Made by a program: the position numbers and the translations under genes. The notes below the pieces were generated by a model that was given only the letters and a program-made list of their open reading frames with translations, did no database searches and was not told where the DNA came from. Below, piece by piece: positions 24,894-33,031 of a DNA stretch of 47,258 nt (the stretch's first letter is position 1; the number at the start of each line of letters is the position of its first letter). The DNA lies in NCBI GenBank assembly GCA_021781455.1, contig JAJXWV010000082.1, positions 1 through 47,258 on the forward strand, read 5' to 3'. The DNA is from Acidobacteriota bacterium. GTDB lineage: Bacteria > Acidobacteriota > Thermoanaerobaculia > Gp7-AA8.

Positions 24894-25261
24894 CGTACTC
24901 TCCTCACCATCCATGTCTCTCCCTCGTCCGTGAATCCGGACCTGCGGAAGAACTCGCGCGCCTGGCCCGGCTCGGCGATCAAACGCTCGCGATCCATCTT
25001 CCGCGCGAACCGCTCGAGCTCATCGAGCATCGCCCGGCCGATGCGCTTGCGCCGCAGCTCGTTCTTCACGACCAGTTGCTCCACGCGCACCGCTTCGGGC
25101 GTGATTTCGATGGTTAGCACCGCCACGAGATCGCCGACCAGCTTGCCGAGCAGACCGCATGCCGAAACAGAATGTTCCTTGCCTTGCGCTTTCAGGAACG
25201 AGTCGATGGTGTCTCGGTCCTCGCTCTCGATGGGTCGAATAAAGAGCCGTTGTCCCCTCAT
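24890..25261 (-). CDS. GNAT-family N-acetyltransferase
   Basis: 123 residues with the acetyl-CoA-binding pattern VVKNELRRKRIGRAMLDELE (about 73-92, the Q/RxxGxG/A loop reading RRKRIG) and a C-terminal FFRRSGF typical of the fold. The acceptor is unknown. I start at ATG 25261, where RLFIRPI begins the fold; an upstream ATG at 25306 adds 15 unrelated residues. Its TGA overlaps the transglycosylase GTG, so it is the first gene of a GNAT-transglycosylase-VWA run. Confidence 0.82.
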   Translation of the reverse strand: MRGQRLFIRPIESEDRDTIDSFLKAQGKEHSVSACGLLGKLVGDLVAVLTIEITPEAVRVEQLVVKNELRRKRIGRAMLDELERFARKMDRERLIAEPGQAREFFRRSGFTDEGETWMVRRVR

Positions 25262-25314
25262 GCAACCCCCTCGATTCGATGCTCTTACAGCATGGTAGCT
25301 CAGCAAATAATTTC

Positions 25315-25343
25315 TTGAGGTTTGTAGGGTCCTCGCGTAGACT
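25315..25343 (+). promoter_or_regulatory. Candidate promoter of the recombinase gene
   Basis: TTGAGG (25315-25320), a 17-base spacer and TAGACT (25338-25343), 44 bases before ATG 25388, in the 126-base gap shared with the divergent GNAT gene. Confidence 0.6.
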
Positions 25344-25387
25344 CGAACGCAGGCCCGCCCTCAGCAAGCCTTATTTCAGAGAAGCCG

Positions 25388-26365
25388 ATGTCGATGAATG
25401 TGCAGCAGGCGATCGCTGAGTTTCTGCAGCACGGCCAGCGTGTCCGGAATCTTTCCGACCGCACACTGCGCGCATACAACTCAGATCTGACGCAGTTCTA
25501 TGTGCAGATGGACGGCACCGGCACCTCGGAGATCACGCCCGAGCATTTGGAGAGTTATCTCGACAAGCTCGGAACCGGTCCGTATCGCGACACATCCATT
25601 CGACGAAAGGTTGCCGCGCTGAAGGTGTTTTTCCGATTCCTCGAGGAGCAGGGGATCGTGACGGAATCGCCGGCCCGCAAGCTCAAGATCAAGAAGCCGG
25701 TGGAGAACCGAGTGCCGACCGTTCTCTCGGGGCGTGAAGTGAAGGCGCTGCTGGCGGCACCCAAGGCGCAGGTGACGGTGCTGGCGGAGGCCCGCGATCA
25801 ATCGGCGGGGGGCCGCAACCGCTACTTCTGCGCCGTTCGCGACAACGTCATCCTGGAGCTGCTGTTCTCGACCGGGATCCGGATCGGCGAACTGGTGGCG
25901 CTCAACGTTTCCGACGTCGATCTCTCGACGCATCAGGTGCAGATCACGGGCCGCGCCACGCGCGGCCGGGTCGTCCCGCTGTCCGCGGCGGTCGGCGACG
26001 CGCTCGTTTCGTATCTGGAACTGCGCGGTGACCGGACGCTCGACACGGGGGCCCTCTTCGTCGGACGTTCCGGCACGCGCCTGACCATTTACTCGATCGA
26101 GAACATCTTCAAGAAGCACGTTCGTATCGCAGACATCAAGCGCCACGTCACGCCGCACGCACTGCGGCACACGATGGCCGCAATGCTGGTCTCCTCCGGC
26201 ACCGACATTCGGGAGGTGCAGGAAATCCTTGGTCACGCCTCCATCCTCTCGACCCAGGTCTACACGCGGCTGCCGATCCAGAAGGGCCGTCGCCCTGCCG
26301 CCGCGCTGCCGGCGCGCGTCTTCACCGATCCCGCCGCCGCAAAACTGACGATCAAGAAGCGTTAG
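25388..26365 (+). CDS. Tyrosine recombinase, XerC/XerD-like
   Basis: 325 residues. An N-terminal SAM-like core-binding domain (about 5-95) precedes the catalytic domain with Arg165 (STGIRIGEL), His257-x-x-Arg260 (HALR), His283 (LGHAS) and the nucleophile Tyr292 (TQVYTRL). The beta-hairpin lysine of Xer proteins (GKGNKER-type) reads GRATRGR, so Arg189 replaces it. There is an extra loop (about 128-148) and a basic C-terminal tail of about 30 residues past the tyrosine. It is followed by its own terminator and no cargo, which fits a housekeeping dimer-resolving recombinase as well as a mobile-element integrase. Confidence 0.85.
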   Translation: MSMNVQQAIAEFLQHGQRVRNLSDRTLRAYNSDLTQFYVQMDGTGTSEITPEHLESYLDKLGTGPYRDTSIRRKVAALKVFFRFLEEQGIVTESPARKLKIKKPVENRVPTVLSGREVKALLAAPKAQVTVLAEARDQSAGGRNRYFCAVRDNVILELLFSTGIRIGELVALNVSDVDLSTHQVQITGRATRGRVVPLSAAVGDALVSYLELRGDRTLDTGALFVGRSGTRLTIYSIENIFKKHVRIADIKRHVTPHALRHTMAAMLVSSGTDIREVQEILGHASILSTQVYTRLPIQKGRRPAAALPARVFTDPAAAKLTIKKR

Positions 26366-26389
26366 GCGCAATCGATCGCGCAGGACCAT

Positions 26390-26423
26390 GGCACAGACGG
26401 AATTGTCTGTGCCTTTTCTTTTT
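26390..26423 (+). terminator. Rho-independent terminator of the recombinase gene
   Basis: Stem GGCACAGAC (26390-26398), loop GGAATT, stem GTCTGTGCC (26405-26413), then TTTTCTTTTT. Confidence 0.92.
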
Positions 26424-26510
26424 GGGGCCTTTTGGGGACCGACTGGTCGTCCACCCCGAGCGTCAGAGAGGCACCCGGGCGTTAGGCGGCGCAGAGCGAG
26501 TTGAGCCGCT

Positions 26511-26738
26511 CTACTTCCCCTTGCGCTTCGGCGCTCCCTTCGTCGCGGCCGTCGTCGTCGTGGGGTCGGTCGAGGCCGTGTCGGTCGGCGACGCGGGAAC
26601 CGCGGCGGACGACGGCGGCGGTGCGTTCACAGGCTTGATGATGAGGTCGACGCTTTCGCCTTTCTGTTTATGATCGAGGATCGGGCAATAGAGAAGGTAC
26701 TTGCCTGGCTGAAGCGTCACATTCACATTTGCGAGCAC
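26511..26738 (-). pseudogene. C-terminal remnant of a cupredoxin-like protein
   Basis: The frame encodes VNVTLQPGKYLLYCPILDH and then KQKGESVDLIIKP, the last strands of a cupredoxin with the Cys and His copper ligands (YCPILDH), followed by a Pro/Thr/Ala tail ending in KGAPKRKGK. The N-terminal strands and first histidine are missing: upstream the open frame reads RRAGNERPGAPARRARG, unrelated to the fold, and there is no signal peptide. It is either a truncated gene or a gene with a rearranged 5' end. Positions 26424-26510 and 26739-26844 show no gene. Confidence 0.55.
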
Positions 26739-26844
26739 CCCGCGAGCCCGTCGAGCGGGGGCTCCTGGCCGTTCGTTGCCGGCCCTTCTTCCTGTGATGA
26801 AACGAGTTGCGGCCAGTACCCGCCGCCCCTACACTGCCGCCTGC

Positions 26845-28248
26845 ATGCGCCTCCCGAAAGTCTCGCTGACTCAGAAAATTCTCATTGGCCTCATCTTCGG
26901 CATCCTCGTGGGATGGCTCAAACCGGACTGGGGCATAGCGGTCAGGCCGCTCTCCCTGCTCTTCCTGAACCTGATCAAGTCGATCATCGCTCCGCTGATT
27001 TTCTCGACTCTCGTCATCGGCATCGCCGGAACCGGCGACATCCGCCAGGTGGGTCGCATCGGCGTGAAGGCCCTGGTCTACTTCGAGATCGTCACGACCT
27101 TCGCGCTCTTCATCGGTCTGGGCGCGGTGAACCTCGTCAAGCCGGGCGTCGGCGTCTCTCTGGCTGGCGTGCACCAGGAAGAGAACAAGGCCACCCTCGC
27201 GGGCCGGGCCAAGGGGCTCGCCGCCGAAGCAGCCACAGCGGCACAGCGCGGCGACGGCAAGACGGCCGCGGTGAAGGCTGGGCTCGCTGCGGAGGCCGTG
27301 GCCAGGGGCCTGACCGCTCCTGATCCTCCGGCCAAGCCGGCGAAGCTCGGGGACATCATCACCCACCTTGCGCCGGCCTCGATTCTGAGGGCGATGGCAG
27401 ATGGTGACGTCCTGCAGATCGTGGTCTTTTCGGTGATGTTCGCGCTCGCGGTGACGAGCATCGGCGAGAAGGCGCGGCCGGTCATCAACTGGTGTGAGTC
27501 GCTCGCCGACATCATGTTCCGCTTCACCGAGTTCGTCATGAAGTTCGCGCCGGTGGGGGTGGGCGCGGCCATGGCCAACACGGTCGCTCATTCCGGCCTC
27601 GGCGTCCTGAAGAACCTGGGGATGCTGGTCGGGACGCTCTACGGCGCTCTGACCGTGTTCATCCTCTGCGTTCTTCTGCCCGTCGCGATCATCGCGCGCG
27701 TTCCGCTGCGCGACTTCTTCCGGGCCGTGAAGACTCCCGCCACGATCGCCTTCGCCACCACGTCGTCGGAGTCGGCACTGCCGAAGGCGATGGAGAACAT
27801 GGAGCGGCTCGGCGTTCCGCGCCGCATCGTCGGCTTCGTCCTTCCGACCGGCTACAGTTTCAACCTCGACGGCACCACGCTGTATCTGTCCCTGGCGACG
27901 ATCTTCGTGGCCCAGGCCGCGGGCGTCCATCTGACCTGGACCCACCAGATCTTCATGCTCCTCACGCTGATGCTGACCTCGAAGGGTGTGGCCGGAGTTC
28001 CGCGCGCATCGCTGGTGATCCTTCTGGCCACGCTGGCCTCTTTCAACCTGCCGGTCGAAGGCGTGCTCGTGATTCTCGGAATCGACGAGCTGATGGACAT
28101 GGGCCGCACGGCCGTCAACGTCATCGGCAACTGCCTGGCCACGGTGGTCGTGGCGCGATGGGAAAAAGCGTTCCGGACGGAAGAATGGGTCCGGGAAGAG
28201 GCCGAGCTCGAGGTCGTCACGGGCGAGCCCGCCATCGCCGGTGGGTAG
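26845..28248 (+). CDS. Dicarboxylate/amino acid:cation symporter (DAACS, DctA/GltP-like)
   Basis: Sodium- or proton-coupled uptake of C4-dicarboxylates or glutamate/aspartate through the inner membrane. The 467-residue protein has the family plan: first helices with LTQKILIGLIFGILVGW, re-entrant loop 1 with TTSSESALP, the NLDGTTLY motif (GYSFNLDGT), and re-entrant loop 2 near GVAGVPRAS. Residues about 108-165 are an unusual Ala/Lys/Glu-rich insertion (NKATLAGRAKGLAAEAATAA...) in the external loop before HLAPASILRAMADGD. ATG 26845 places the first helix correctly; upstream in-frame ATGs (26776, 26797) would add a basic, unrelated leader. No good RBS is seen. Confidence 0.9.
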   Translation: MRLPKVSLTQKILIGLIFGILVGWLKPDWGIAVRPLSLLFLNLIKSIIAPLIFSTLVIGIAGTGDIRQVGRIGVKALVYFEIVTTFALFIGLGAVNLVKPGVGVSLAGVHQEENKATLAGRAKGLAAEAATAAQRGDGKTAAVKAGLAAEAVARGLTAPDPPAKPAKLGDIITHLAPASILRAMADGDVLQIVVFSVMFALAVTSIGEKARPVINWCESLADIMFRFTEFVMKFAPVGVGAAMANTVAHSGLGVLKNLGMLVGTLYGALTVFILCVLLPVAIIARVPLRDFFRAVKTPATIAFATTSSESALPKAMENMERLGVPRRIVGFVLPTGYSFNLDGTTLYLSLATIFVAQAAGVHLTWTHQIFMLLTLMLTSKGVAGVPRASLVILLATLASFNLPVEGVLVILGIDELMDMGRTAVNVIGNCLATVVVARWEKAFRTEEWVREEAELEVVTGEPAIAGG

Positions 28249-28369
28249 GAACGAAATCGAAAATTGAAAATTGAAAATTGAAAGTTGAAAGAAGCTCTGA
28301 AGGACAGGCTCTCAGCGTATCCTTCCGTCCCGGCGCCTTTTTCAATTTTCAATTTTCAATTTCGTTCCT
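28247..28369. repeat. Word-repeat palindrome, word AAAATTGA
   Basis: 31-base arms with one mismatch: 28247-28277 (AGGAACGAAAT then GAAAATTGAAAATTGAAAA) and 28339-28369 (the reverse complement). On the left the word continues to about 28290. The left arm begins inside the symporter stop codon. The AT-rich word stands out sharply from the GC-rich surroundings. Confidence 0.9.
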
Positions 28370-28415
28370 CCCTCCCTCGCATCCCTTTTGCATCTGGTGC
28401 AAAGCGGAGGCGGCC

Positions 28416-28853
28416 ATGAAGAAGTCCCTCATGATCCTTGCGCTGGCCGTGCTCGCCGGCTGCGCGAGCAGCAACCAGAATGCTGGTCCGGCGGTCGCGA
28501 TGCACGTCACGGCGACGAACCTCAGCACGAACACGCTTTACTTTCGCGGGCCGATGTCGGCGGCCCTGCAGATGACGATCACCAATCCGACTGCGGACAC
28601 GATCACACTCCGCACGCTCGACCTGCGGACCATCGGGCCGGGATCGTTTCGCATGCGCACCGGCACGACGCCGGTCAACAAGACCGTTCTTCCGAACTCG
28701 ACGGCCACGCTGACGATGAGCGCCTGGGGCTTTTCAACGGGCGGGTATCTGGCGTCGTCGCTGCCGATCGACGTTCGCGGCCTGGCCTATTTCGAATCGC
28801 CACACGGCGCGTTCACGCGGATGTTCAACGACGTGATCACGCCCGGGCCGTGA
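28416..28853 (+). CDS. Lipoprotein with a LEA14/WHy-like beta domain
   Basis: 145 residues: signal with lipobox LAVLAGC (Cys about 15), then a beta sandwich (MHVTATNLSTNTLYFRG, LQMTITNPTADTITLRTLDL, LPNSTATLTM, GLAYFESPHG). The pattern of 'natural ligand-type' strands with NPT and a final conserved G resembles LEA type-2 domains, but this is a fold-level guess. ATG 28416 has a GCGGAGG ribosome binding site. It stands alone between two repeats. Confidence 0.65.
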   Translation: MKKSLMILALAVLAGCASSNQNAGPAVAMHVTATNLSTNTLYFRGPMSAALQMTITNPTADTITLRTLDLRTIGPGSFRMRTGTTPVNKTVLPNSTATLTMSAWGFSTGGYLASSLPIDVRGLAYFESPHGAFTRMFNDVITPGP

Positions 28854-28900
28854 GCCGGTGGCCGTGAACCTGTCGGGACGATCGTCATCCTGAGCGACTT

Positions 28901-29005
28901 GTCATCCCGAGCGTGAGCGAGGGATCTGGGTGGGAGGGGCGGCACGATGGGCGGATTGCGCGCCTCCCGCCCTCTTTCAGATCCCTCGCTCACGCTCGGG
29001 ATGAC
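28901..29005. repeat. GTCATCCCGAGCG palindrome, copy 1
   Basis: Perfect 28-bp arms at 28901-28928 and 28978-29005, each reading GTCATCCCGAGCGTGAGCGA then GGGATCTG, with a 49-base interior. A partial extra arm (GTCATCCTGAGCGACTT) lies at 28883-28899. It fills the gap between the lipoprotein and tRNA-Gly. A second copy is at 45351. Confidence 0.9.
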
Positions 29006-29062
29006 GAGTTACGGAATGGTCGCCGGGCGAGCTCCCGTTGTAGAATTTCGCCTCCCGAGCGA

Positions 29063-29138
29063 GCGGGCGTAGCTCAGTTGGTAGAGTCGGAGCTTCCCAA
29101 GCTCAAGGTCGCGGGTTCGATCCCCGTCGCCCGCTCCA
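29063..29138 (+). tRNA. tRNA-Gly (anticodon CCC)
   Basis: Acceptor GCGGGCG (29063-29069) pairs CGCCCGC (29128-29134), anticodon loop TTCCCAA gives CCC, T arm GGGTTCGATCCCC, discriminator T, and CCA encoded at 29136-29138. It reads GGG. The 27:43 pair is a G-A mismatch in my fold. Confidence 0.93.
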
Positions 29139-29238
29139 ATTTCCCTTCTTCCAAACACGATCTGAGCGCGCAGTGGCAGCATTCGCTTTTCAACGATTCC
29201 GCCCGGGAGTCGTAGCGTGTCGAGAAGGAGCCTCAACC

Positions 29239-29406
29239 ATGAAACGAGCCACGGTCCTCCTGTTTGCGATCGCCATCATCGTCGCAGCCTGTTCGAGCAG
29301 TGATCCGTACGAACCGCCTCAGAGCGAGCGGGGTCGTGGAATGGGCCTTGGTGGTGGATACCGTGGCGCCGCTGCGGGCAGCGGTTGCTTCATCCGGTTT
29401 TTTTGA
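29239..29406 (+). pseudogene. 5' part of a small Gly/Arg-rich lipoprotein gene, probably interrupted
   Basis: ATG 29239 has a GAGAAGGAG ribosome binding site. The product begins with a lipoprotein signal (LLFAIAIIVAAC, Cys18) and continues SSSDPYEPPQSERGRGMGLGGGYRG before ending abruptly in CFIRFF. The end coincides with the left edge of an inserted block. A Gly/Arg-rich C-terminus lacking a start is found at 33033-33191 on the same strand, just right of that block, and is the likely missing half. As it stands it could still make a 55-residue lipoprotein. Confidence 0.5.
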
Positions 29407-29572
29407 GTGTGCCGGGGTCGACTACCCCCTCAGAAACGCTACCCTCCGCTGGCGGAGCCGTCAAATCTGGCGATCGGGCCAAAACAGTGCGCCCGATTTC
29501 AATCGCGAGCTCGACATAACGCCGCAGATTCTCGCTCTCAAGTGTGTCGTTGTGGGGCTCTTGTTTCTTCAT
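29390..29572 (-). CDS. Small hypothetical protein
   Basis: The frame from ATG 29572 gives 60 residues (MKKQEPHNDTLESENLRRYV...ELAIEIGRTVLARSPD), with a helical middle and an acidic tail; an ATG at 29635 would add 21 residues. Composition looks protein-like and no longer frame overlaps it, but I recognise no family. It lies at the left edge of the inserted block and its stop reaches into the split lipoprotein gene. Confidence 0.4.
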   Translation of the reverse strand: MKKQEPHNDTLESENLRRYVELAIEIGRTVLARSPDLTAPPAEGSVSEGVVDPGTLKKTG

Positions 29573-29754
29573 CCAATCGAGACTACTCGCGTTCGTCCAT
29601 GTGCCGAGGGTGCTCCAGTGACCACTTGTGGTCATCCGTGCACCCTACTGACGCTCAGCGGTCCTTCATAAGCTGAGCTTCATGTTCAAACCCATACTCA
29701 CGAGAGGAGCTCGCGGAGGAACGAGCCGGCGGACCGGAAGCACAGATTCTTGCC

Positions 29755-30027
29755 GTGATCCACGATCTCATTTCGAGGGGTCCTGGCGAGCGGCTCACGG
29801 TCCAGGCGATCACGGATGAATTCACGAAACGTTTCGGCGAAGAGTACGCGCGTCGCGTGACGCCCCGATGGATCGGCTCGATCATCCGAAGACGTCTCGG
29901 ACTGCGGCCGGGCCGGTCAACGGGGACATTCACGCTCGGTGCGGAGGAGATCCCGAAGCTCGAAGCGCTGTACCGCCGCTACGGTGTCGTGCCCGAAAAG
30001 GTCGACTCAGATCCTGCCGCGGCGTGA
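29755..30027 (+). CDS. Small winged-helix-like protein, possibly 5'-truncated
   Basis: From GTG 29755, 90 residues: a helix (IHDLISRGPGERLTVQAIT), then DEFTKRFGEEYARRVTPRWIGSIIRRRLGL and a basic wing (RPGRSTGTFTL), a winged helix-turn-helix layout like those at the C-terminus of some phage or plasmid primases. The frame is open and protein-like back to 29677 (PYSREELAEERAGGPEAQIL), without a good start, so the gene may have lost its front. Its TGA overlaps the ATPase GTG (GTGA), tying the two together. Expected DNA-binding role; no specific function assigned. Confidence 0.55.
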   Translation: MIHDLISRGPGERLTVQAITDEFTKRFGEEYARRVTPRWIGSIIRRRLGLRPGRSTGTFTLGAEEIPKLEALYRRYGVVPEKVDSDPAAA

Positions 30028-31208
30028 GCGAAGAACGCGGCGGAGAGAGACGGCTCACGTATCTTGGTCGGACGAACTGGCGCGGACAGGGACGGCCTTT
30101 CGGGATCCCGGAGAAGGACCGCGCCGCGCACATGTACATCGTCGGGAAGACCGGCGCCGGGAAGTCGAGTCTTCTCGAAATGCTGGTCCGTCAGGACCTC
30201 ATTAACGGTTCGGGTTTGGCCCTGTTCGATCCTCACGGCGATCTGGCGGAACGGATCATCCGCTGGGTGCCGGAGAGTCGCGCGAAAGATCTCACGTATC
30301 TCGATGTGCCGGATCCCGGCCAGCGGTTCGCGTTCAACCCGCTGGCGAACGTGCCGCCGCTCAGGCGATCAGTAACGGCGAACGGCATCGTGGAAGCGCT
30401 TAAGAAGCTCTTCGCGGATTCGTGGGGCATCCGGCTCGAGTACGTCCTCCGGAACGCTCTTCTGCTCTTACTCGATCAGCCGCAGGCGACCATTGCCCAT
30501 GTTCTGAAACTTTTTCACGAGGACCGCTTCCGAAGAGAGGCAGCCGAGCGAGCAACGAACGAGCAGGTGAAGCGCTTCTGGACGACAGAGTTTGAGAAGT
30601 ATCCCGGGCGGTTCAGAACCGAGGCGGTATCTCCAATCGAGAACAAACTTGGAAGTTTCCTTGTCGATCCGTTCGTCTCGCGGATTCTTACGAGCAACGA
30701 GAGCAGCTTCGACCCGCGGCAGATGATCGACGGCAGCGGCGTGCTGATCGTGAACCTGGCCAAGGGCAAGATCGGCGAATCACCGGCGGCGCTCTTCGGC
30801 AGTCTTCTGGTGTCCTCTCTCGGTCTGGCTGGCCTGGCCCGTTCGGATTCACCGGAAGGCAGTCGTCGACCGTTCTACATCTACCTCGACGAATTCCAGA
30901 GCTTCACGACTCTCGCACTCGCCGGAATGCTGTCGGAGCTGCGGAAGTACGGAGTCGGCCTTGTGCTCGCGAATCAGTACCTCGATCAGCTCGCACCGGA
31001 GATCCGGACTTCGATTCTCGGGAACATCGGCACGCTCGTGGTCTTCCGTGTGGGTGGCGGGGATGCGGCGAAGCTTGCGAAGGAGCTGAACGGAACGCTG
31101 AATCCCGAGGAGTTGACGTATCTTCCGAATCGCAGTTTCTGGGTCCGCCCGCTGGTTCACCGCGAGGCGGTGTCGGCATTCACGGCCGAGACAATACCTG
31201 TTTTGTGA
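30024..31208 (+). CDS. TraG/VirD4- or HerA-like P-loop ATPase
   Basis: 394 residues from GTG 30024. Walker A is IVGKTGAGKSSLLEML (about 36-51), followed by LALFDPHGDLAERII; Walker B is FYIYLDEFQSF (about 285-295), then the sensor region VLANQYLDQLAPEIR. This is the signature of type IV secretion coupling proteins and their DUF87/HerA relatives, which pump DNA through a membrane or act as DNA translocases. It lacks N-terminal transmembrane helices, so it is a soluble form. It is short for a TraG but complete across the ATPase core. It overlaps the preceding small gene by four bases. Confidence 0.8.
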   Translation: MSEERGGERRLTYLGRTNWRGQGRPFGIPEKDRAAHMYIVGKTGAGKSSLLEMLVRQDLINGSGLALFDPHGDLAERIIRWVPESRAKDLTYLDVPDPGQRFAFNPLANVPPLRRSVTANGIVEALKKLFADSWGIRLEYVLRNALLLLLDQPQATIAHVLKLFHEDRFRREAAERATNEQVKRFWTTEFEKYPGRFRTEAVSPIENKLGSFLVDPFVSRILTSNESSFDPRQMIDGSGVLIVNLAKGKIGESPAALFGSLLVSSLGLAGLARSDSPEGSRRPFYIYLDEFQSFTTLALAGMLSELRKYGVGLVLANQYLDQLAPEIRTSILGNIGTLVVFRVGGGDAAKLAKELNGTLNPEELTYLPNRSFWVRPLVHREAVSAFTAETIPVL

Positions 31209-31262
31209 CGGTCAGTTTTACGAAAGGAGCCGACCCTCACGGACCGGCTCCCTTCGTACGTA

Positions 31263-32075
31263 CTACTGGGGCAAAGCCAATGTGACGTGTTGAGTATCAT
31301 TATTCGTAATGCTGTCGAATGCCCAAATCCGCATGCCGGCGGTGGCGGGTTTGATTCGCACCGCTAGGCGGTCCGTCGCGTTTAACGGTCCAAAGTCCGA
31401 GAAACCGCTAAGCTGGAGGTACGCTGGGGCGTGCCACTCGTGACCCGCTGGAGGCGGCGTCAGCGCGTATGTATTTTCGCCAAGGAACTGATCAGAAGAG
31501 CCGGGGTATTGACCCTCCGTCATTCTCCAGAGTGAGATCGTGACCTGCCCGTTCGGAACGCCGTCCGGATCAAACACCCTCAAAGTGTTGCGAAAGCGGT
31601 TATCCGCGGGAACGTCAATTAAGGTCACTTGCGACGAGCGATACTCGCGCTCTCGAACGACAGGAACGGCCGTACCCCATGTGAGACTCTGACGCGAGAC
31701 ATCCTGGACGCGAAGAGAGAATGAGAGATTGTCGACCTGGTCGCGTTCGACGAATAGCAGCGCCGCGGCTTCACCGGGAACGATAACCGAGTTTGTGAGA
31801 TCGACGGAACGATGGGCGGCCAGCGTCTGCGCGGGGGGGCAAAGAGCCACTTGGCACGTCACGACGATGGGATATGTCGGCACGTCCGCGTCTGTGTCGT
31901 TTCGGGCAATAAGAGCGGAGCTCCACAACGAACCATACGCACCCGGCAAGGGCTGACTGATGACGACGGGGACGAGAAGCCGCTCGTACGTAATGCCGGG
32001 CATTTGCGCGAGAGCCGTGCACGAGATGAGAGCGCATACAGTGATGACTACTGCCACAGTCGCTGTTCGATCCAT
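31263..32075 (-). CDS. Exported protein of unknown function
   Basis: 270 residues with a signal peptide (MDRTATVAVVITVCALISCTALAQ) and then an all-beta pattern: YERLLVPVVISQPLPGAYGSLWSSALIARNDTD, a Cys pair (CQVALC), and repeated strands up to HVTLALPQ. I recognise no family. It starts 29 bases after the subtilase fragment stop on the same strand, so the two were probably co-transcribed. The GC content is lower than its surroundings. Confidence 0.6.
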   Translation of the reverse strand: MDRTATVAVVITVCALISCTALAQMPGITYERLLVPVVISQPLPGAYGSLWSSALIARNDTDADVPTYPIVVTCQVALCPPAQTLAAHRSVDLTNSVIVPGEAAALLFVERDQVDNLSFSLRVQDVSRQSLTWGTAVPVVREREYRSSQVTLIDVPADNRFRNTLRVFDPDGVPNGQVTISLWRMTEGQYPGSSDQFLGENTYALTPPPAGHEWHAPAYLQLSGFSDFGPLNATDRLAVRIKPATAGMRIWAFDSITNNDTQHVTLALPQ

Positions 32076-32104
32076 GGACCAGATCCTCCGAAGTTTTTTA
32101 TCTC

Positions 32105-33031
32105 CTACGGGTATTGAATAGTGCAGGAGGAGCTGTTGTAGCGCCAGTTCGCGAGCAGGCTGTTACTGGTGAAAGCATCACAGATTGGCGTCATTTCGGC
32201 GGTGTAATGACCGGCGCGGCATCCGTCGGTATCGAACGGCGTTGGCACCGTCTGCGCGTTGTTACGAATCTCGTCCCAGACTTGTCGCGGAGTGAGCCAT
32301 GGCTTGGCTTGGAGAATACGCGCCGCGAGACCCGCGACAAAGGGCGCGGCGTATGAGGTGCCAGATCTGAGTTCATACGGAACGTAGAAAGGTGGTCTTG
32401 GGGAACGATATGCGTCCGTCGCCGATCCAAAAGCAGATTCAACGTCGTGGGCGGGCGCGTAGATATCAACGCTATTCCCGTGGTTCGAGCCATAGATCGG
32501 CACATCGCCGCGATTAACGTAGGACTCGGTATAACACGGCTCACCGGCGAACATCGGGCACTGCCAACGAACATCCGTAAGCACACCGCCAACCGTCGCA
32601 CGACCGCTTCCACCGACCGAAATCACACGTGCAACACTCGGGACGCCGGGAAACGCGACGCTCGGGTCATTCCGGTACGACAAACGCGCCGGTGATGTGT
32701 CATTCGGGTGATCAATGTCGCCCCGAGCGTGGTTGTTGGCAGAGGCGATCACCGTGATTCCCGACCAGTTAAAGCCGTCGAAAGTTGTTCCGTCGGAAAC
32801 AATTCGATTGATGACGCACTCGTGCGCTGCGAGCAGCGCGTCGTTCGGGCGAACATACATGCTCATGCTTACCAGCGCTGGGCGATGGAACCGATTTGGG
32901 TTGTCTGCGCTCCGGATCCAGTCCAAGCCCCAGTTCATTCGCTCCGTGGTCGAATATGGCCCTTGCTGGGTGTCGGTGCCACAAGCCCACACACGGATGG
33001 GAACGATCGTTACGCGTTTCGCGACACCGAC
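32105..33031 (-). pseudogene. Subtilisin-like (S8) serine protease, N-terminal half missing
   Basis: About 309 residues match the second half of an S8 protease: VGVAKRVTIVPIRVWAC, the oxyanion region VIASANNHARGD, and the catalytic Ser in SGTSYAAPFVAGLAARIL. The segments with the catalytic Asp and His are absent. Upstream of about 33031 the open frame is translated from unrelated host DNA and from GCTACCC-type repeats (SLPATRYSLPATRYP), so the start at 33295 is an artefact. Cysteines in the C-terminal part suggest an exported enzyme. It is inactive as it stands. Confidence 0.75.

Noticed and set aside
25388-26365. Xer-type recombinase as integrase of the inserted block
   Set aside because: It is 3 kb away with its own promoter and terminator, and normal genes lie between.
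29063-29138. tRNA-Gly as attachment site for the inserted block
   Set aside because: The block begins more than 250 bases further on inside a protein gene, and I find no copy of the tRNA 3' end near 33032.
29655-29933. Minus-strand frame opposite the winged-helix gene
   Set aside because: Composition is Arg/Ser-rich as in antisense shadows, and the plus-strand gene is coupled to a clear ATPase gene.
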